DNA of 64,000 nucleotides, from the NCBI GenBank assembly GCA_945913285.1, contig CAMEDD010000003.1, positions 35,600 to 99,599 on the forward strand. Reading direction: 5' to 3'. Below, in pieces: positions 27,648-36,683 of this stretch. The translations under genes were made by a program, and so were the position numbers. This stretch comes from Candidatus Sulfopaludibacter sp. SbA3. GTDB taxonomy: Bacteria; Pseudomonadota; Alphaproteobacteria; Caulobacterales; Hyphomonadaceae. Below the pieces are notes generated by a model that was not told where the DNA came from, searched no databases, and saw nothing but the letters and a program-made list of their open reading frames with translations. Every line of letters begins with the position of its first letter. Position 1 is the stretch's first letter.

Positions 27648-29180
27648 ATGACGGATTACCAGTCCCCGCTGCCGTCTGCCGCATCGACGGCCCAACCAGG
27701 CGTCGCTCCGATGGGTCAGCGGGTAGCCAGGGGCGCGATCTGGACGATGGCTGCCAGTGCGGCCCGGATCGCTTCCGCCATCCTGATCCTCCCGGTTCTT
27801 ACACGGCTCCTGAGCCCTGAAGACTTCGGCCTTATGCAGATTGCCGCACCCTTTCTGTTCTTCCTTATGGTGTTCAGCGACTTCGGCATGCAACCTGCGC
27901 TCGTTGTCGCGGATGAGCCATCAGACAAACTCTGGTCAACCGCCTTCTGGACAGGACTGGGGACCGCTTCCTTACTGACCTTAATCCTGATTATGGCAGC
28001 GCCGGGCGTAGCGTCCTTTTTCAACGAACCGCGCGCCGAGCTTATCCTCCAGGTCCTCTCGATAACGCTGTTGTTAGGCGGTGCCATGATTGTGCCGGCC
28101 GCCTGGCTCCTTCGGGCCATGAGTTTTCGTGCGCTAGCCATCGTCGAATTCTTTGCGATGACTTGCGGCATCGTCGCAGCGCTTGCCTGCGCCGTTATGG
28201 GCTGGGGCGTCTGGTCGCTGGTCGCCCAGCAACTGGTCATGTTTTCAATCAAGGCGGTAGCCTACTGCACGATGTCCAGGGCGCCCCTGAAGTTCGAGTT
28301 CGGTGTCGCGGAGCTGAAATCCATCATTGGCGTCAGCTGGGGCATGATTAACGTGCGCGTGCTGTTGTTCTTCTCTGGCAACATCGACATGATCATCATC
28401 GGCCGCTTCCTCGGCGCGGTGGTCCTTGGTTACTACTCAATCGCCTGGCGGATCATGGCGATGCCCGTCCAGATTTTTGCCAGCGGCCTGTTCCAAGTCT
28501 TGTTGCCGTCATTGGGGCAGATCAAGGACGATGCCGGACGCCTCAAGGCAGGGCTGCTGAAAACCTACCGCATAATTGCATTGTTCACGTTCCCTGCCAT
28601 GGCAGGTATCGCGGCGCTGTCAGTGCCGCTGACGGCTGTCCTGTTCGGCGAAGAGTATGCCCCCGCGGCCTACCCAATGGCCGTACTGGCAGTCCACGGT
28701 GCACTGCAAAGCCTGCTTACCGTGCAGGGTAGTGTCTTCATGACGCTCGGCCGGGTCGATGTGATGTACAGGTGGTCGCTGATTACATTAGTCACGCTCT
28801 GCGCCTGTCTGCTGATCGGCGTACAGTGGGGCTTGCAGGGAGCCGCGCTGGGCTACCTCGTCTCGACGCTGATCTGCGCACCGCTGAGCTTTCGTGCGAT
28901 GCTGAAACTGGTCGGCGCCGGGCTTGCGGACGCCTGGCACGCGTTAAAGATCCAGACGCTGCTTTCCGCAGGAATGGGTAGTCTGGTCTATGCGCTCAGT
29001 CTGACGTTGCCGTCATCTCTGACAGATCTTCAGGTTCTGTCGGCCTGCATTTCCATAGGAGTTTTCATTTATGTAAGCGGCCTGTATCTGTTCGATCGGG
29101 CGGCTATGGTTGAGGTATCAAAACTCGCACAAAGCGTGATCTCAAAAGGCAGCAGCCAGTCCCAGAGAGAGGAACCCTGA
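27648..29180 (+). CDS. Polysaccharide flippase (Wzx/MOP family)
   Basis: A 510-residue integral membrane protein with about 12-14 spans. It starts RVARGAIWTMAASAARIASAILILPVLTRLLSPEDFG, the typical lipopolysaccharide-biosynthesis flippase opening (quoted in parts: RGAIWTMAAS, LTRLLSPEDFGLM). A central YYSIAWRIMAMPVQ and GEEYAPAAYPMAVLA follow the family pattern. It would flip undecaprenyl-linked repeat units across the inner membrane, complementing the Wzz kinase. It starts 68 nt after the oxidase gene. No Wzy polymerase was identified in the window, so that gene must lie elsewhere or be unrecognised. Confidence 0.93.
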   Translation: MTDYQSPLPSAASTAQPGVAPMGQRVARGAIWTMAASAARIASAILILPVLTRLLSPEDFGLMQIAAPFLFFLMVFSDFGMQPALVVADEPSDKLWSTAFWTGLGTASLLTLILIMAAPGVASFFNEPRAELILQVLSITLLLGGAMIVPAAWLLRAMSFRALAIVEFFAMTCGIVAALACAVMGWGVWSLVAQQLVMFSIKAVAYCTMSRAPLKFEFGVAELKSIIGVSWGMINVRVLLFFSGNIDMIIIGRFLGAVVLGYYSIAWRIMAMPVQIFASGLFQVLLPSLGQIKDDAGRLKAGLLKTYRIIALFTFPAMAGIAALSVPLTAVLFGEEYAPAAYPMAVLAVHGALQSLLTVQGSVFMTLGRVDVMYRWSLITLVTLCACLLIGVQWGLQGAALGYLVSTLICAPLSFRAMLKLVGAGLADAWHALKIQTLLSAGMGSLVYALSLTLPSSLTDLQVLSACISIGVFIYVSGLYLFDRAAMVEVSKLAQSVISKGSSQSQREEP

Positions 29181-29430
29181 TGCCCCCTCCTGTCATGTCC
29201 GCGTGAGTGGCGGAAATTGGGGCGGCCAACCTGTACGCTGGCTCAATCCGCGCAGGCTGTAACTCACTGCATTGTTGCTGGCGGTGCAGCAGCTAACCGG
29301 TCGAAACCAACCGATGAACCTATGACATATCTCCTCAGGCGGCATGTTCATTGCACAGTCTGTCCTGATAACCGGTTCACACTGGCCGAACCGTTTCCTT
29401 ATTCGATGTTTGACCTGCAGAAAGTTCCGG

Positions 29431-30561
29431 ATGTCACCACTCGATAAAGAACAGAAGCGAACACTGGGCCCTCTTGCCGGCATGAAACTATACCGCCTGC
29501 TCGAGCCCACGCCCGTTGAGCTGGACTGGCTGATGCAGCACCTCGGCCCGCTGGGCGTCACGCTCGCGCCGCTGACACTTCCGGCGCCGGTCGAGCCCGG
29601 CGCGCTCTACATCTATAACAGCACGCAGCGCATGGACCTGCCGGCCGAGTTCCTGGCCCGCGTCAGGAGCGCTGGCGGTTGCGGTCTGCTCCACCTTGGA
29701 GACGAATACTTCCGCAGCAACCTGACCAATTACGCTGCGTTCGATTTCGTTGTCCGGATGTTATCCGCAGCGCCGATAAACGGACCTGGCGTTTTCCCGC
29801 TCGCTCTCGGCCTCACGAACGATCTGGGTCCGCCTGTTACAACCCCTGCCAGCGAGCGGCCATTGACGTGGTTCTTTGCAGGCGACTGGAAAGCAGACCG
29901 CAATCTGATGGCGAACGCCTTCCGCCACCTTCCTGGCGGCTTTCTGTCAATGCCGAAATCCTTCTACGGGGAACGCGGCATAAGCCGGCCCGACTACCTG
30001 CTCAAACTCGCCAGCTCCAGGTTCGCACCTTCGCCGGCTGGCAATGTCTGCATCGAAACGTGCCGCCCCTACGAGGCCCTGCACTTCGGCGCCATTCCGC
30101 TCCTGCCCAAGACGCGCTTCGCTGATCCCTACCGAGATCTGTTCGGCAGTCACCCTCTCCCCACATTCTACGACTGGGAGGCTGCGCGCAGCTTTGCCGG
30201 AACCCAGCTGAAGTCGCCACGAACCCTCGATAGGCTCCAGTCCGAATGCCTCGACTGGTGGGCGAAAGAACAGGTCCTGATCACTAACCGCCTCGACGCG
30301 TTCATAGCAGAGGGCCGCGCTGGTGCTTTGCGCGCAAGCCTCCAATCGCGCTTCGCGAACCGCGACCTCGGCAAGTTCGAACGCATGCAGGTGCTCATTG
30401 GCCAGCAAAGCCCGCAGCGGCTGATGGCACGCGCTGCGTTCGCGGTTGAGCGGATGGCCTACAAACTCAAGACCGGTAAAACGCTGTCTGGTGAATGGTC
30501 GATTCAGGGCCCGCCCTCTCTGCCGCCTGACAAACCCGGACCTTCGGGCAGCCAGCAGTGA
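29431..30561 (+). CDS. Exostosin-like glycosyltransferase family protein
   Basis: 376 residues from the ATG at 29431; an ATG at 29482 (MKLYRLLEP) is an equally good start, and neither has a strong ribosome site. The middle reads like the exostosin/GT47 donor domain: LTWFFAGDWKADRNLM, then SSRFAPSPAGNVCIETCRPYEALHFGAIPLLP with the glutamate and Gly-Ile-Pro spacing of that group. There is no signal or span, so it would be cytoplasmic. It follows the flippase by 250 nt and precedes the sugar-nucleotide genes, so a role in adding a polysaccharide or protein glycan sugar is likely. Remote assignment from motif reading. Confidence 0.68.
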   Translation: MSPLDKEQKRTLGPLAGMKLYRLLEPTPVELDWLMQHLGPLGVTLAPLTLPAPVEPGALYIYNSTQRMDLPAEFLARVRSAGGCGLLHLGDEYFRSNLTNYAAFDFVVRMLSAAPINGPGVFPLALGLTNDLGPPVTTPASERPLTWFFAGDWKADRNLMANAFRHLPGGFLSMPKSFYGERGISRPDYLLKLASSRFAPSPAGNVCIETCRPYEALHFGAIPLLPKTRFADPYRDLFGSHPLPTFYDWEAARSFAGTQLKSPRTLDRLQSECLDWWAKEQVLITNRLDAFIAEGRAGALRASLQSRFANRDLGKFERMQVLIGQQSPQRLMARAAFAVERMAYKLKTGKTLSGEWSIQGPPSLPPDKPGPSGSQQ

Positions 30562-31016
30562 TGACCAATCCCGCGAAACGCTCCATGATCGTTCATTAAG
30601 GCACGCAAAAACGCAGCCATATCTGCAGGCTCCCTGAATAAAGCCTTTACGGTGCCGAGTTCGCCGTCACCCGCCTTCCAATCAAACTCGTTTGGCACAA
30701 AACGCCCTGCTCGGCCTGCGCCCGCGCGCTCGTGTGGTTCTTTCGGCGCGCCTGAAAGCGCCAGGCTTGGTGATTCATCCCGAATTTCGGCGCCCGATCT
30801 CAAACTGGCCGCTCCACAATTCGACACTCATCGTATACGAGCCGCCGCGCGTTAGCTAATGACCGTGGATCAAGATAACTTCGGAAGAAACGCTAGGAGT
30901 TTGTCGTTGCGTGGTGGCACAAGTCTGCAACTAAAAACAATTGTAAACAGCGGTCGTTTTAAGGCTTGCTGGCATGGGAGGTGCATTCCTTCCCAGTTTG
31001 AGGGAGACCACTTTTC
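30562..31016. other. Intergenic region upstream of the nucleotide-sugar genes
   Basis: 455 nt. A 107-codon frame on the reverse strand has no ribosome site or recognisable domain and is not called. From about 30880 the base composition becomes AT-richer, and a GAGGGAG ribosome site lies about 12 nt before the ATG at 31017. The AT-rich part is the likely promoter region; no confident -35/-10 pair or terminator was seen. Confidence 0.4.
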
Positions 31017-32069
31017 ATGACTATGAAAGTTCTTTTTACCGGCGCCGACGGCTACATTGGTACGCTTCTCGGTCCTTACCTGCTTGAACGCGGAATCGAA
31101 GCAGTCGGTCTCGATACCGGCTTCTATCGCTCGGGCTGGCTCTACCCGACCAACGTTCCGCGCCCGATGATCCTCTCGAAGGACATCCGCTCAATTACCG
31201 CGGAAGATCTCGAGGGCTTCGACGCCGTCGCCCACCTCGCCGAATTGTCGAACGATCCGCTCGGCCAGCAGGATCCGGGCCTCACCCACGAAATCAACCA
31301 CGGCGGCTCCGTCCACCTCGCCAACCTGGCACGCAAAGCAGGCATCAAGCGCTTCGTATACATGTCGTCCTGCTCCGTGTACGGCGTTGGTAAGCCTGAC
31401 CAGATCCTTGACGAAACCTCGGACGTGAACCCGCAGACGGCCTATGCCGAGTGCAAAGTTAAGGTCGAGATCGACCTGATCAAGATGGCCGGCGATGATT
31501 TCGAGCCCTGCTTCCTTCGCAACGCAACCGCCTACGGCGCCTCGCCGCGTCAGCGCTTTGATATTGTGCTCAATGACCTTTCCGGTCTCGCCTGGACCAC
31601 GAAGAAGATCAAGCTGCTCTCGGACGGCTCGCCCTGGCGCCCGCTCGTCCACGCTCTCGATATGTGCCAGGCAGTCTACCTTTCGCTGATGGCTCCGGCC
31701 GATGCGATCCGCGGCCAGAAATACAACGTTGGCTCGTCCGACCAGAACTACCGCGTCATCGAAATCGCGCAGATCGTCGCCAATGAATTCCCGGGCTGCG
31801 AACTGGAAGTCGGCACTCAAGGCGCGGACAACCGCTCCTACCGCGTCAACTTCGACAAGATCCAGAAGGTCTTGCCGGATTTCAAGTGCCAGTGGACGGC
31901 CCAGCTCGGCGCAAAGCAGCTGCACAACGTCTTCAAAAGCGTGAAAATGACAGAGGAAGACTTCCGTTCGGCGCCTTACACACGCCTCAAGATGCTCATG
32001 AAGCTTCGCGACGCAAACCTTCTCGACTCCAAACTGTTCTGGAAAACACCTGAACTCGCAACGGCCTGA
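31017..32069 (+). CDS. NAD-dependent epimerase/dehydratase (extended SDR)
   Basis: 350-residue sugar-nucleotide-modifying enzyme with GADGYIG at 9-15, Ser in MSSCSVYGVG and the catalytic pair in YAECK at 143-147. The ATG has a GAGGGAG site about 12 nt upstream. The pattern SSCSVYG/YAECKVKVE resembles SDRs encoded with glucose-1-phosphate cytidylyltransferase genes, and rfbF and rfbC lie 3-4 kb away. It may act as a dehydratase, reductase or epimerase on a CDP- or dTDP-sugar. A classical CDP-glucose 4,6-dehydratase is not otherwise visible. It lies 5 nt before the SAF-domain gene, thus in one operon. Confidence 0.88.
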   Translation: MTMKVLFTGADGYIGTLLGPYLLERGIEAVGLDTGFYRSGWLYPTNVPRPMILSKDIRSITAEDLEGFDAVAHLAELSNDPLGQQDPGLTHEINHGGSVHLANLARKAGIKRFVYMSSCSVYGVGKPDQILDETSDVNPQTAYAECKVKVEIDLIKMAGDDFEPCFLRNATAYGASPRQRFDIVLNDLSGLAWTTKKIKLLSDGSPWRPLVHALDMCQAVYLSLMAPADAIRGQKYNVGSSDQNYRVIEIAQIVANEFPGCELEVGTQGADNRSYRVNFDKIQKVLPDFKCQWTAQLGAKQLHNVFKSVKMTEEDFRSAPYTRLKMLMKLRDANLLDSKLFWKTPELATA

Positions 32070-32074
32070 CACAA

Positions 32075-33412
32075 ATGATCATCGTCGACACCGCACTGAA
32101 GAAACGCCACGCCGAAGGCCGCCCTATCCGGGTCGGCATGATCGGCGCCGGTTTCATGGCCTCGGGGATTGCGCTGCAAATCGCAAAGTCCGTACCCGGA
32201 ATGGAGCTCTGCGCCATTGCAGTGCGCCAGACCGAGCAAGGTGTCGCCGCGTTCGAGGCGAGCCGCGCCGGTGAAACCGTCGTGCTCGCATCAACGACCG
32301 CCGAAATCAGCGCGGCCATCAAGGCCGGCAAGCCTGTCGTGACGACCGACCCGGCCGCCCTGGCCCGCGCCGAGGGACTTGACGCAATCATCGAAGCCAC
32401 CGGCTCGATGGACTTCGCGCTAGAAGCCGTGGAAGGCGCCCTGGAAACCGCCAAGCACGTCATCCTGATGAATGCTGAACTGGACGGAACGATTGGACCG
32501 CTGCTGAAGCTGAAGGCGGACATGGCCGGCGTCGTGATCACCAACGTCGATGGCGACCAGCCCGGCGTGCAGATGAACCTTTACCGCTTTGTCCAGTCGA
32601 TTGGCGTGAAGCCGGTCCTCTGCGGCAACATCAAGGGCCTCCAGGACGAGTACCGCACGCCGGACACCCAGCGCGGCTTTGCCGAGAAATGGGGGCAGAA
32701 CGTCAACATGGTCACCTCCTTCGCGGATGGAACCAAGATCGCCTTCGAACAGGCCATCGTCGCTAACGGCACCGGCATGGGCGTCGCGAAACGCGGCATG
32801 ATCGGCCCGGACCCGACGAACAAGAACCCTACCCTGCCCCTTCGTCCGCTTGAGGAATTCGTCGAGATGCTCGCCCCGCATATCGATCCCACAGGCCCAG
32901 GCATTGTCGACTTTGTCGTCGGCGCCCGCCCCGGCCCCGGTGTTTTTGTTCTGGGCACGCACGATGACCCGCGCCAGGCGCACTACCTGAACCTCTACAA
33001 ACTTGGCGCCGGCCCCTATTACCTCTTCTACACGCCCTACCACCTCTGCCACTTCGAAGTGCCGCTCACCGTGGCGCGCGCTGTGCTGTTCCATGACGCC
33101 GCCCTCGCGCCGCTTGGCGCACCCACCGTCGGCGTCATCGCCGTCGCAAAACGCGACCTGAAAGCGGGCCAGACCCTCGACGGAATCGGCGGCTTCGACA
33201 CCTACGGACAGGCGGAAAACGCACCTATCATTCACGCAGATCTCCTGCTGCCGATGGGTCTTGCAGATGGCTGCCGCGTGAAGCGCGACATCGCCAAGGA
33301 CACCGTTTTGACCTTTGCGGACGTCACCGTCCCGGCCGGCCGCAAGATCGATGCGTATTACGCCGAAATGGAGCGCCATTTCGGTCTCGTGACCGCCGAA
33401 GCAACTGTCTGA
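32075..33412 (+). CDS. Homoserine-dehydrogenase-like NAD(P) oxidoreductase with SAF domain
   Basis: 445 residues. The N-terminal Rossmann domain (RVGMIGAGFMASGIALQI, about 19-36) and DAIIEATGSMDFALEAVEGAL resemble the NAD-binding domain of homoserine dehydrogenase. The C-terminal quarter (GVIAVAKRDLKAGQTLDGIGG and later CRVKRDIAKDTVLTFADVTVP) looks like an SAF domain, as in altronate dehydratase and sialic-acid synthases. This two-domain architecture occurs in uncharacterised sugar-acid enzymes. It is not the housekeeping homoserine dehydrogenase, which is at 45942-47225. Location between an SDR and an FAD oxidase, with 5-nt and 22-nt gaps, points to a shared pathway on a sugar or sugar acid. 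Confidence 0.85.
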   Translation: MIIVDTALKKRHAEGRPIRVGMIGAGFMASGIALQIAKSVPGMELCAIAVRQTEQGVAAFEASRAGETVVLASTTAEISAAIKAGKPVVTTDPAALARAEGLDAIIEATGSMDFALEAVEGALETAKHVILMNAELDGTIGPLLKLKADMAGVVITNVDGDQPGVQMNLYRFVQSIGVKPVLCGNIKGLQDEYRTPDTQRGFAEKWGQNVNMVTSFADGTKIAFEQAIVANGTGMGVAKRGMIGPDPTNKNPTLPLRPLEEFVEMLAPHIDPTGPGIVDFVVGARPGPGVFVLGTHDDPRQAHYLNLYKLGAGPYYLFYTPYHLCHFEVPLTVARAVLFHDAALAPLGAPTVGVIAVAKRDLKAGQTLDGIGGFDTYGQAENAPIIHADLLLPMGLADGCRVKRDIAKDTVLTFADVTVPAGRKIDAYYAEMERHFGLVTAEATV

Positions 33413-33434
33413 TCCAGCCAGCGCCGGGCCCGCT

Positions 33435-34556
33435 ATGATCGATGTGGATACAGTCGTTATCGGGGCCGGCGCGGTCGGCCTCGCCTGCGCTGCAACCCTC
33501 GCTCGGGGCGGCGCCGACGTGCTAGTCCTCGAAGCGGCCGGCGCCATCGGTACACTGACGTCTTCGCGCAACAGCGAAGTTGTCCATGCGGGGCTTTATT
33601 ATCCGACTGACAGCCTGCGCCGCCAGCACTGCGTGGCTGGCCGCCGAAAGCTATATGCCTGGATGGACGCGCACGGCGTCGCCTATCGCAAGACCGGCAA
33701 GCTCATCGTCGCCGCCTCGGACGCCCAGATTTCCAAGATGGAAGGCCTGCACGCCCAAGGGCTTCGCAACGACGTTGAAGGCCTTTCGTTCCTCACCGGC
33801 GCCGAAGCGATGGCGATGGAACCTCATCTGGTCTGCAAGGCCGCAGTCCTGTCCGCAGAAACCGGCGTGTTCGACAGCCACGGTTACATGCTCTCGCTGC
33901 AAGGCGAGCTTGAGGACCACGGCGGCACCATTGCGTTCAACACCCCCGTCACGACCTCGGAGATCCTTGCTGATGGCCGCATCCGGATTGAGGCCGGCGG
34001 CGCCGAGCCGATGGCACTGGTCGCCCGAAAGGTTGTCAACAGTGCGGGCCTGTATGCCCACCGCGTTGCGAACGGGATGTCCGGTTACGACCCCGCCCTT
34101 CTGCCTGCGTTCACCCTCGCCAAGGGCAGCTATTTCAGCTGCCAGACGAAGCCCGTCTTCCAGCGCCTGATCTATCCGGCGCCGGTTGAAGGCGGCCTCG
34201 GCGTCCACGTTACGCTCGATCTCGGCGGGCGTATGCGTTTCGGCCCGGATGTCGAATGGCTGAATACGGATGACCCGGATACGGTCGATTACCGCGTAGA
34301 CATCCGCCGCGCCGACAGCTTCTACGCCGCCGTGCGCGAATACTGGCCGCAACTGCCGGACGGCGCCATTGCAGCTGACTATTCCGGCTGCCGCCCCAAG
34401 CTCTCCTTCCCGGGCCAGCCGGCCGCAGACTTCCGCATCGACGGCCCCGCCCATCATGGGCATTCCGGCCTCGTCCACCTCTTTGGAATCGAATCCCCCG
34501 GCCTGACGAGTTCGCTCTCGATTGCCGAAGCCGTTGCGGCGGCGCTGGCGCACTGA
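33435..34556 (+). CDS. FAD-dependent oxidoreductase, L-2-hydroxyglutarate oxidase (LhgO)-like
   Basis: 373-residue DAO-family flavoprotein. Gly-rich VIGAGAVGLACAATLARGG starts at residue 7. The LhgO-type segment SSRNSEVVHAGLYYP follows, with a terminal GIESPGLTSSLSIAEAVA. E. coli LhgO oxidises L-2-hydroxyglutarate to 2-oxoglutarate and passes electrons to the quinone pool; the true substrate here may be another 2-hydroxy acid. It follows the SAF-domain gene by 22 nt, and a hairpin 40 nt past the stop closes the transcript. The presence of two hydroxyacid oxidases (with the 26401 gene) in one polysaccharide region is unusual. Confidence 0.87.
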   Translation: MIDVDTVVIGAGAVGLACAATLARGGADVLVLEAAGAIGTLTSSRNSEVVHAGLYYPTDSLRRQHCVAGRRKLYAWMDAHGVAYRKTGKLIVAASDAQISKMEGLHAQGLRNDVEGLSFLTGAEAMAMEPHLVCKAAVLSAETGVFDSHGYMLSLQGELEDHGGTIAFNTPVTTSEILADGRIRIEAGGAEPMALVARKVVNSAGLYAHRVANGMSGYDPALLPAFTLAKGSYFSCQTKPVFQRLIYPAPVEGGLGVHVTLDLGGRMRFGPDVEWLNTDDPDTVDYRVDIRRADSFYAAVREYWPQLPDGAIAADYSGCRPKLSFPGQPAADFRIDGPAHHGHSGLVHLFGIESPGLTSSLSIAEAVAAALAH

Positions 34557-34595
34557 CGTCGCCGCCGCCCCGTCAAGAAAACCTGTCGTCGAATC

Positions 34596-34626
34596 AGAAA
34601 ACCCGCCAGATACTGGCGGGGTTTCT
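34596..34626. terminator. Bidirectional hairpin terminator between convergent genes
   Basis: Arms agaaaacccgccag and ctggcggggtttct with loop ata, 13 of 14 bases paired with one A/G mismatch. Each strand ends the stem in a short T-rich run (GTTTCT or GTTTTCT). It stands between the LhgO-like stop at 34556 and the rfbC stop at 34649, which face each other, so it can end both transcripts. Confidence 0.7.
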
Positions 34627-34648
34627 CGTTTCAGCTTCGGTTGCCTGC

Positions 34649-35179
34649 TTAGCTCGCAAAATCCGGCCAGTTGCGATCCTTGTCCGACATATCGGTCGGC
34701 TCCAGAGGCCATTTGATGCCAAACGCCGGATCGTTCCAGCGCACGCCGCTTTCGGCAGACGGCGTGTACTTGGCGGTCACGAGATAGGTCACCTCGACAT
34801 GGTCGCTGACCGTCTGGAAGCCATGGCCGAAGCCTTTCGGCACCAGGAGTTGACGCTTGTTCTCGTCATTCAGCTCAAACGCTTCCCACTTCCTGAAAGT
34901 GGGCGAGCCCGGCCGCAGGTCGATGATGATATCGACGATCGCGCCGCGCAGGCAGCGGATCAGCTTGTCCTCGCTGTACGGGGCGCTCTGGAAGTGCATG
35001 CCGCGCAGCGTGCCCCTGTTGGCAGAGTAAGACGTGTTCTGCTGGACGAACTCGGTCGGCAGGCCGAGGGCGGCAAATTCATCGACACAGAAGGTGCGGG
35101 CAAAGAAGCCGCGATCGTCCCCCCGGCGCTCGAGGTCGATGAGCATCGCGTCTTTCAGCGTGGTCTGATGAAATTTCAT
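34649..35179 (-). CDS. rfbC: dTDP-4-dehydrorhamnose 3,5-epimerase
   Basis: 176-residue cupin-fold epimerase. Motifs include DDRGFFARTFC, the segment with the catalytic histidine (GTLRGMHFQ), LRGAIVDIIIDLRPGSPTF and GFGHGFQTVSDHVEVTY. These match RmlC, which epimerises C3 and C5 of dTDP-4-keto-6-deoxyglucose on the way to dTDP-rhamnose. Here the partner is a cytidylyltransferase, not rmlA/B/D, so it may act on a CDP-4-keto sugar. It lies 4 nt downstream of rfbF and forms a two-gene leftward unit converging on the SDR operon. Confidence 0.93.
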   Translation of the reverse strand: MKFHQTTLKDAMLIDLERRGDDRGFFARTFCVDEFAALGLPTEFVQQNTSYSANRGTLRGMHFQSAPYSEDKLIRCLRGAIVDIIIDLRPGSPTFRKWEAFELNDENKRQLLVPKGFGHGFQTVSDHVEVTYLVTAKYTPSAESGVRWNDPAFGIKWPLEPTDMSDKDRNWPDFAS

Positions 35180-35183
35180 GAAA

Positions 35184-35960
35184 CTATTTCCCCATTCTCA
35201 ACCAGGGCGCGCCCATGGCATGGATCCCTTCGAGCACCTGCCGGTCACGGACCGTATCCATCGCCTGCCAGAAGCCGGAATGGCGATAGGCCGCCAGTTG
35301 CTGGGCCTGGACCAGGCGGTTCATCGGTTCCTGTTCCCAGACCGTGGTGTCGCCGTCCACGAGATCGATCACGCTCGGCTCGCAAACGAAGAAGCCACCA
35401 TTGATCAGGCCGACGTCCACCGAGTCTTTCTCGCGGAAAGACTGCACAATCGGATCATCCGGGGACAGGCCCATTACACCGAAACGGCCGGGCGGCGAAA
35501 CCGCCGTTACCGTCGCCTTCGCGCCAGATGCCTTGTGGAACGCCACCAGCGCCGTGATGTCGACGTCCGAGACCCCGTCACCATAAGTCAGGCAGAAGGT
35601 TTCGTTGCCGATGACTTCCCGCGCGCGCTTCAGGCGTCCGCCGGTCATTGTATCGACGCCGGTGTCCAGCACAGTCACTTTCCACGGCAGTGGCTTGTTA
35701 TGCGTCCAGGTCAGTTCGCCATTGCTCAGGTCGACGGTGAAGTCGCCCGTGCGGCGGGTATAGTTCAGGAAATAGTCCTTGATGAACTCGACCTTGTAAC
35801 CGCCCAGCACCACAAAATCCGTGATCGCGTGCGCGGCATACATTTCCATGATGTGATGGAGGATCGGGCGGCCGCCCACTTCAACCATCGGCTTCGGACG
35901 CAGTGCGGTTTCCTCGCTGAGACGCGTCCCGAAACCACCTGCAAAGATAACTGCTTTCAC
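35184..35960 (-). CDS. rfbF: Glucose-1-phosphate cytidylyltransferase
   Basis: 258-residue nucleotidyltransferase making CDP-glucose from CTP and glucose-1-phosphate. The signature FAGGFGTRLSEETALRPKPM opens the protein. VEVGGRPILHHIM, the metal-binding TYGDGVSDVD and EQEPMNRLVQ segments match RfbF/DdhA. It is the first committed step to CDP-linked deoxy or branched sugars. The usual next gene, CDP-glucose 4,6-dehydratase (rfbG), is not recognised nearby unless the 31017 SDR has that role. The gene abuts rfbC with a 4-nt gap. Confidence 0.95.
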   Translation of the reverse strand: MKAVIFAGGFGTRLSEETALRPKPMVEVGGRPILHHIMEMYAAHAITDFVVLGGYKVEFIKDYFLNYTRRTGDFTVDLSNGELTWTHNKPLPWKVTVLDTGVDTMTGGRLKRAREVIGNETFCLTYGDGVSDVDITALVAFHKASGAKATVTAVSPPGRFGVMGLSPDDPIVQSFREKDSVDVGLINGGFFVCEPSVIDLVDGDTTVWEQEPMNRLVQAQQLAAYRHSGFWQAMDTVRDRQVLEGIHAMGAPWLRMGK

Positions 35961-36047
35961 CGCGGATTCCCTTCGTCGTGTGTACCCCGTACCGAAACGG
36001 GATTGCCCAGTCTTGCTGGATGAACCTTAACGCCGGGTCTGCATTGC

Positions 36048-36683
36048 CTATGCCAGCGCGAGCAGCCTGCGCGCGATCTCCTCGATCCGGCTCCAGTTGC
36101 CGGCCGCAATATCCGCCTGGCTGGCGATCCAGGAGCCGCCGATCGCAAAAACGTTCGGCAGGGCCAGGTAGGTTTTCACTTCGGCTTCGCTGATCCCGCC
36201 GGTGGGCATGAAGCGCAAATGGGGCAGCGGCCCGGCCAGCGCCTTGAGCGCGGGCGCGCCCCCCGCGATGGAGGCCGGAAAAAGCTTCAGCCGCTCGAAG
36301 CCTTCCTCTTGCCGGGTCATGGCCTCGCTCGGCGTCGATATGCCCGGGATCATCAGATGCTCACGCCCGCGAAGCGCCGCACGAAGGCCGGGTGACATGC
36401 CGGGCGAGACCAGAAACTCGGCCCCCGCTGCCACCGCGTCATCGGCATCCTTGCCGGACAGCACGGTGCCAGCCCCCACCAGCAGTTCCGGCGCCTCCGC
36501 CCGCATGACCGAGATCGCCTCCAGCCCCGCGGGCGTGCGCAGCGTCACTTCCGCAATCGTGACGCCTGCCCGCACGAGCGTCCGTGCAAGCGGCGCCGCC
36601 TGGCGCGCTGAATCGACCACGATCACCGGCACCACAGGCGCCTTGCGCGCCGCCGAATCGAGTTTCAGCAGGTTGACGGACAT
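36048..36683 (-). CDS. eda: 2-dehydro-3-deoxy-6-phosphogluconate aldolase
   Basis: Class I aldolase of the Entner-Doudoroff pathway, cleaving KDPG to pyruvate and glyceraldehyde-3-phosphate. From the ATG at 36683 the catalytic Glu is residue 45 (AEVTLRT) and the Schiff-base Lys is 133 (RLKLFPAS). Both are at exactly the E. coli Eda numbers. The phosphate site GISTPSEAM and MPTGGIS strand are present. Length 211. An upstream in-frame ATG at 36767 lacks family sequence. A reading frame at 36665-37036 (possible GNAT remnant) runs into the start of eda. Lies just upstream of rfbF on the same strand. Confidence 0.94.
   Translation of the reverse strand: MSVNLLKLDSAARKAPVVPVIVVDSARQAAPLARTLVRAGVTIAEVTLRTPAGLEAISVMRAEAPELLVGAGTVLSGKDADDAVAAGAEFLVSPGMSPGLRAALRGREHLMIPGISTPSEAMTRQEEGFERLKLFPASIAGGAPALKALAGPLPHLRFMPTGGISEAEVKTYLALPNVFAIGGSWIASQADIAAGNWSRIEEIARRLLALA

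Noticed and set aside
30504..30827. 107-codon minus-strand frame after the exostosin-like gene
   Set aside because: No ribosome site, no domain, and it overlaps the end of the real gene on the other strand.
33651..34712. 353-codon minus-strand frame opposite the LhgO-like gene and rfbC end
   Set aside because: No motif, crosses the terminator at 34596-34626.
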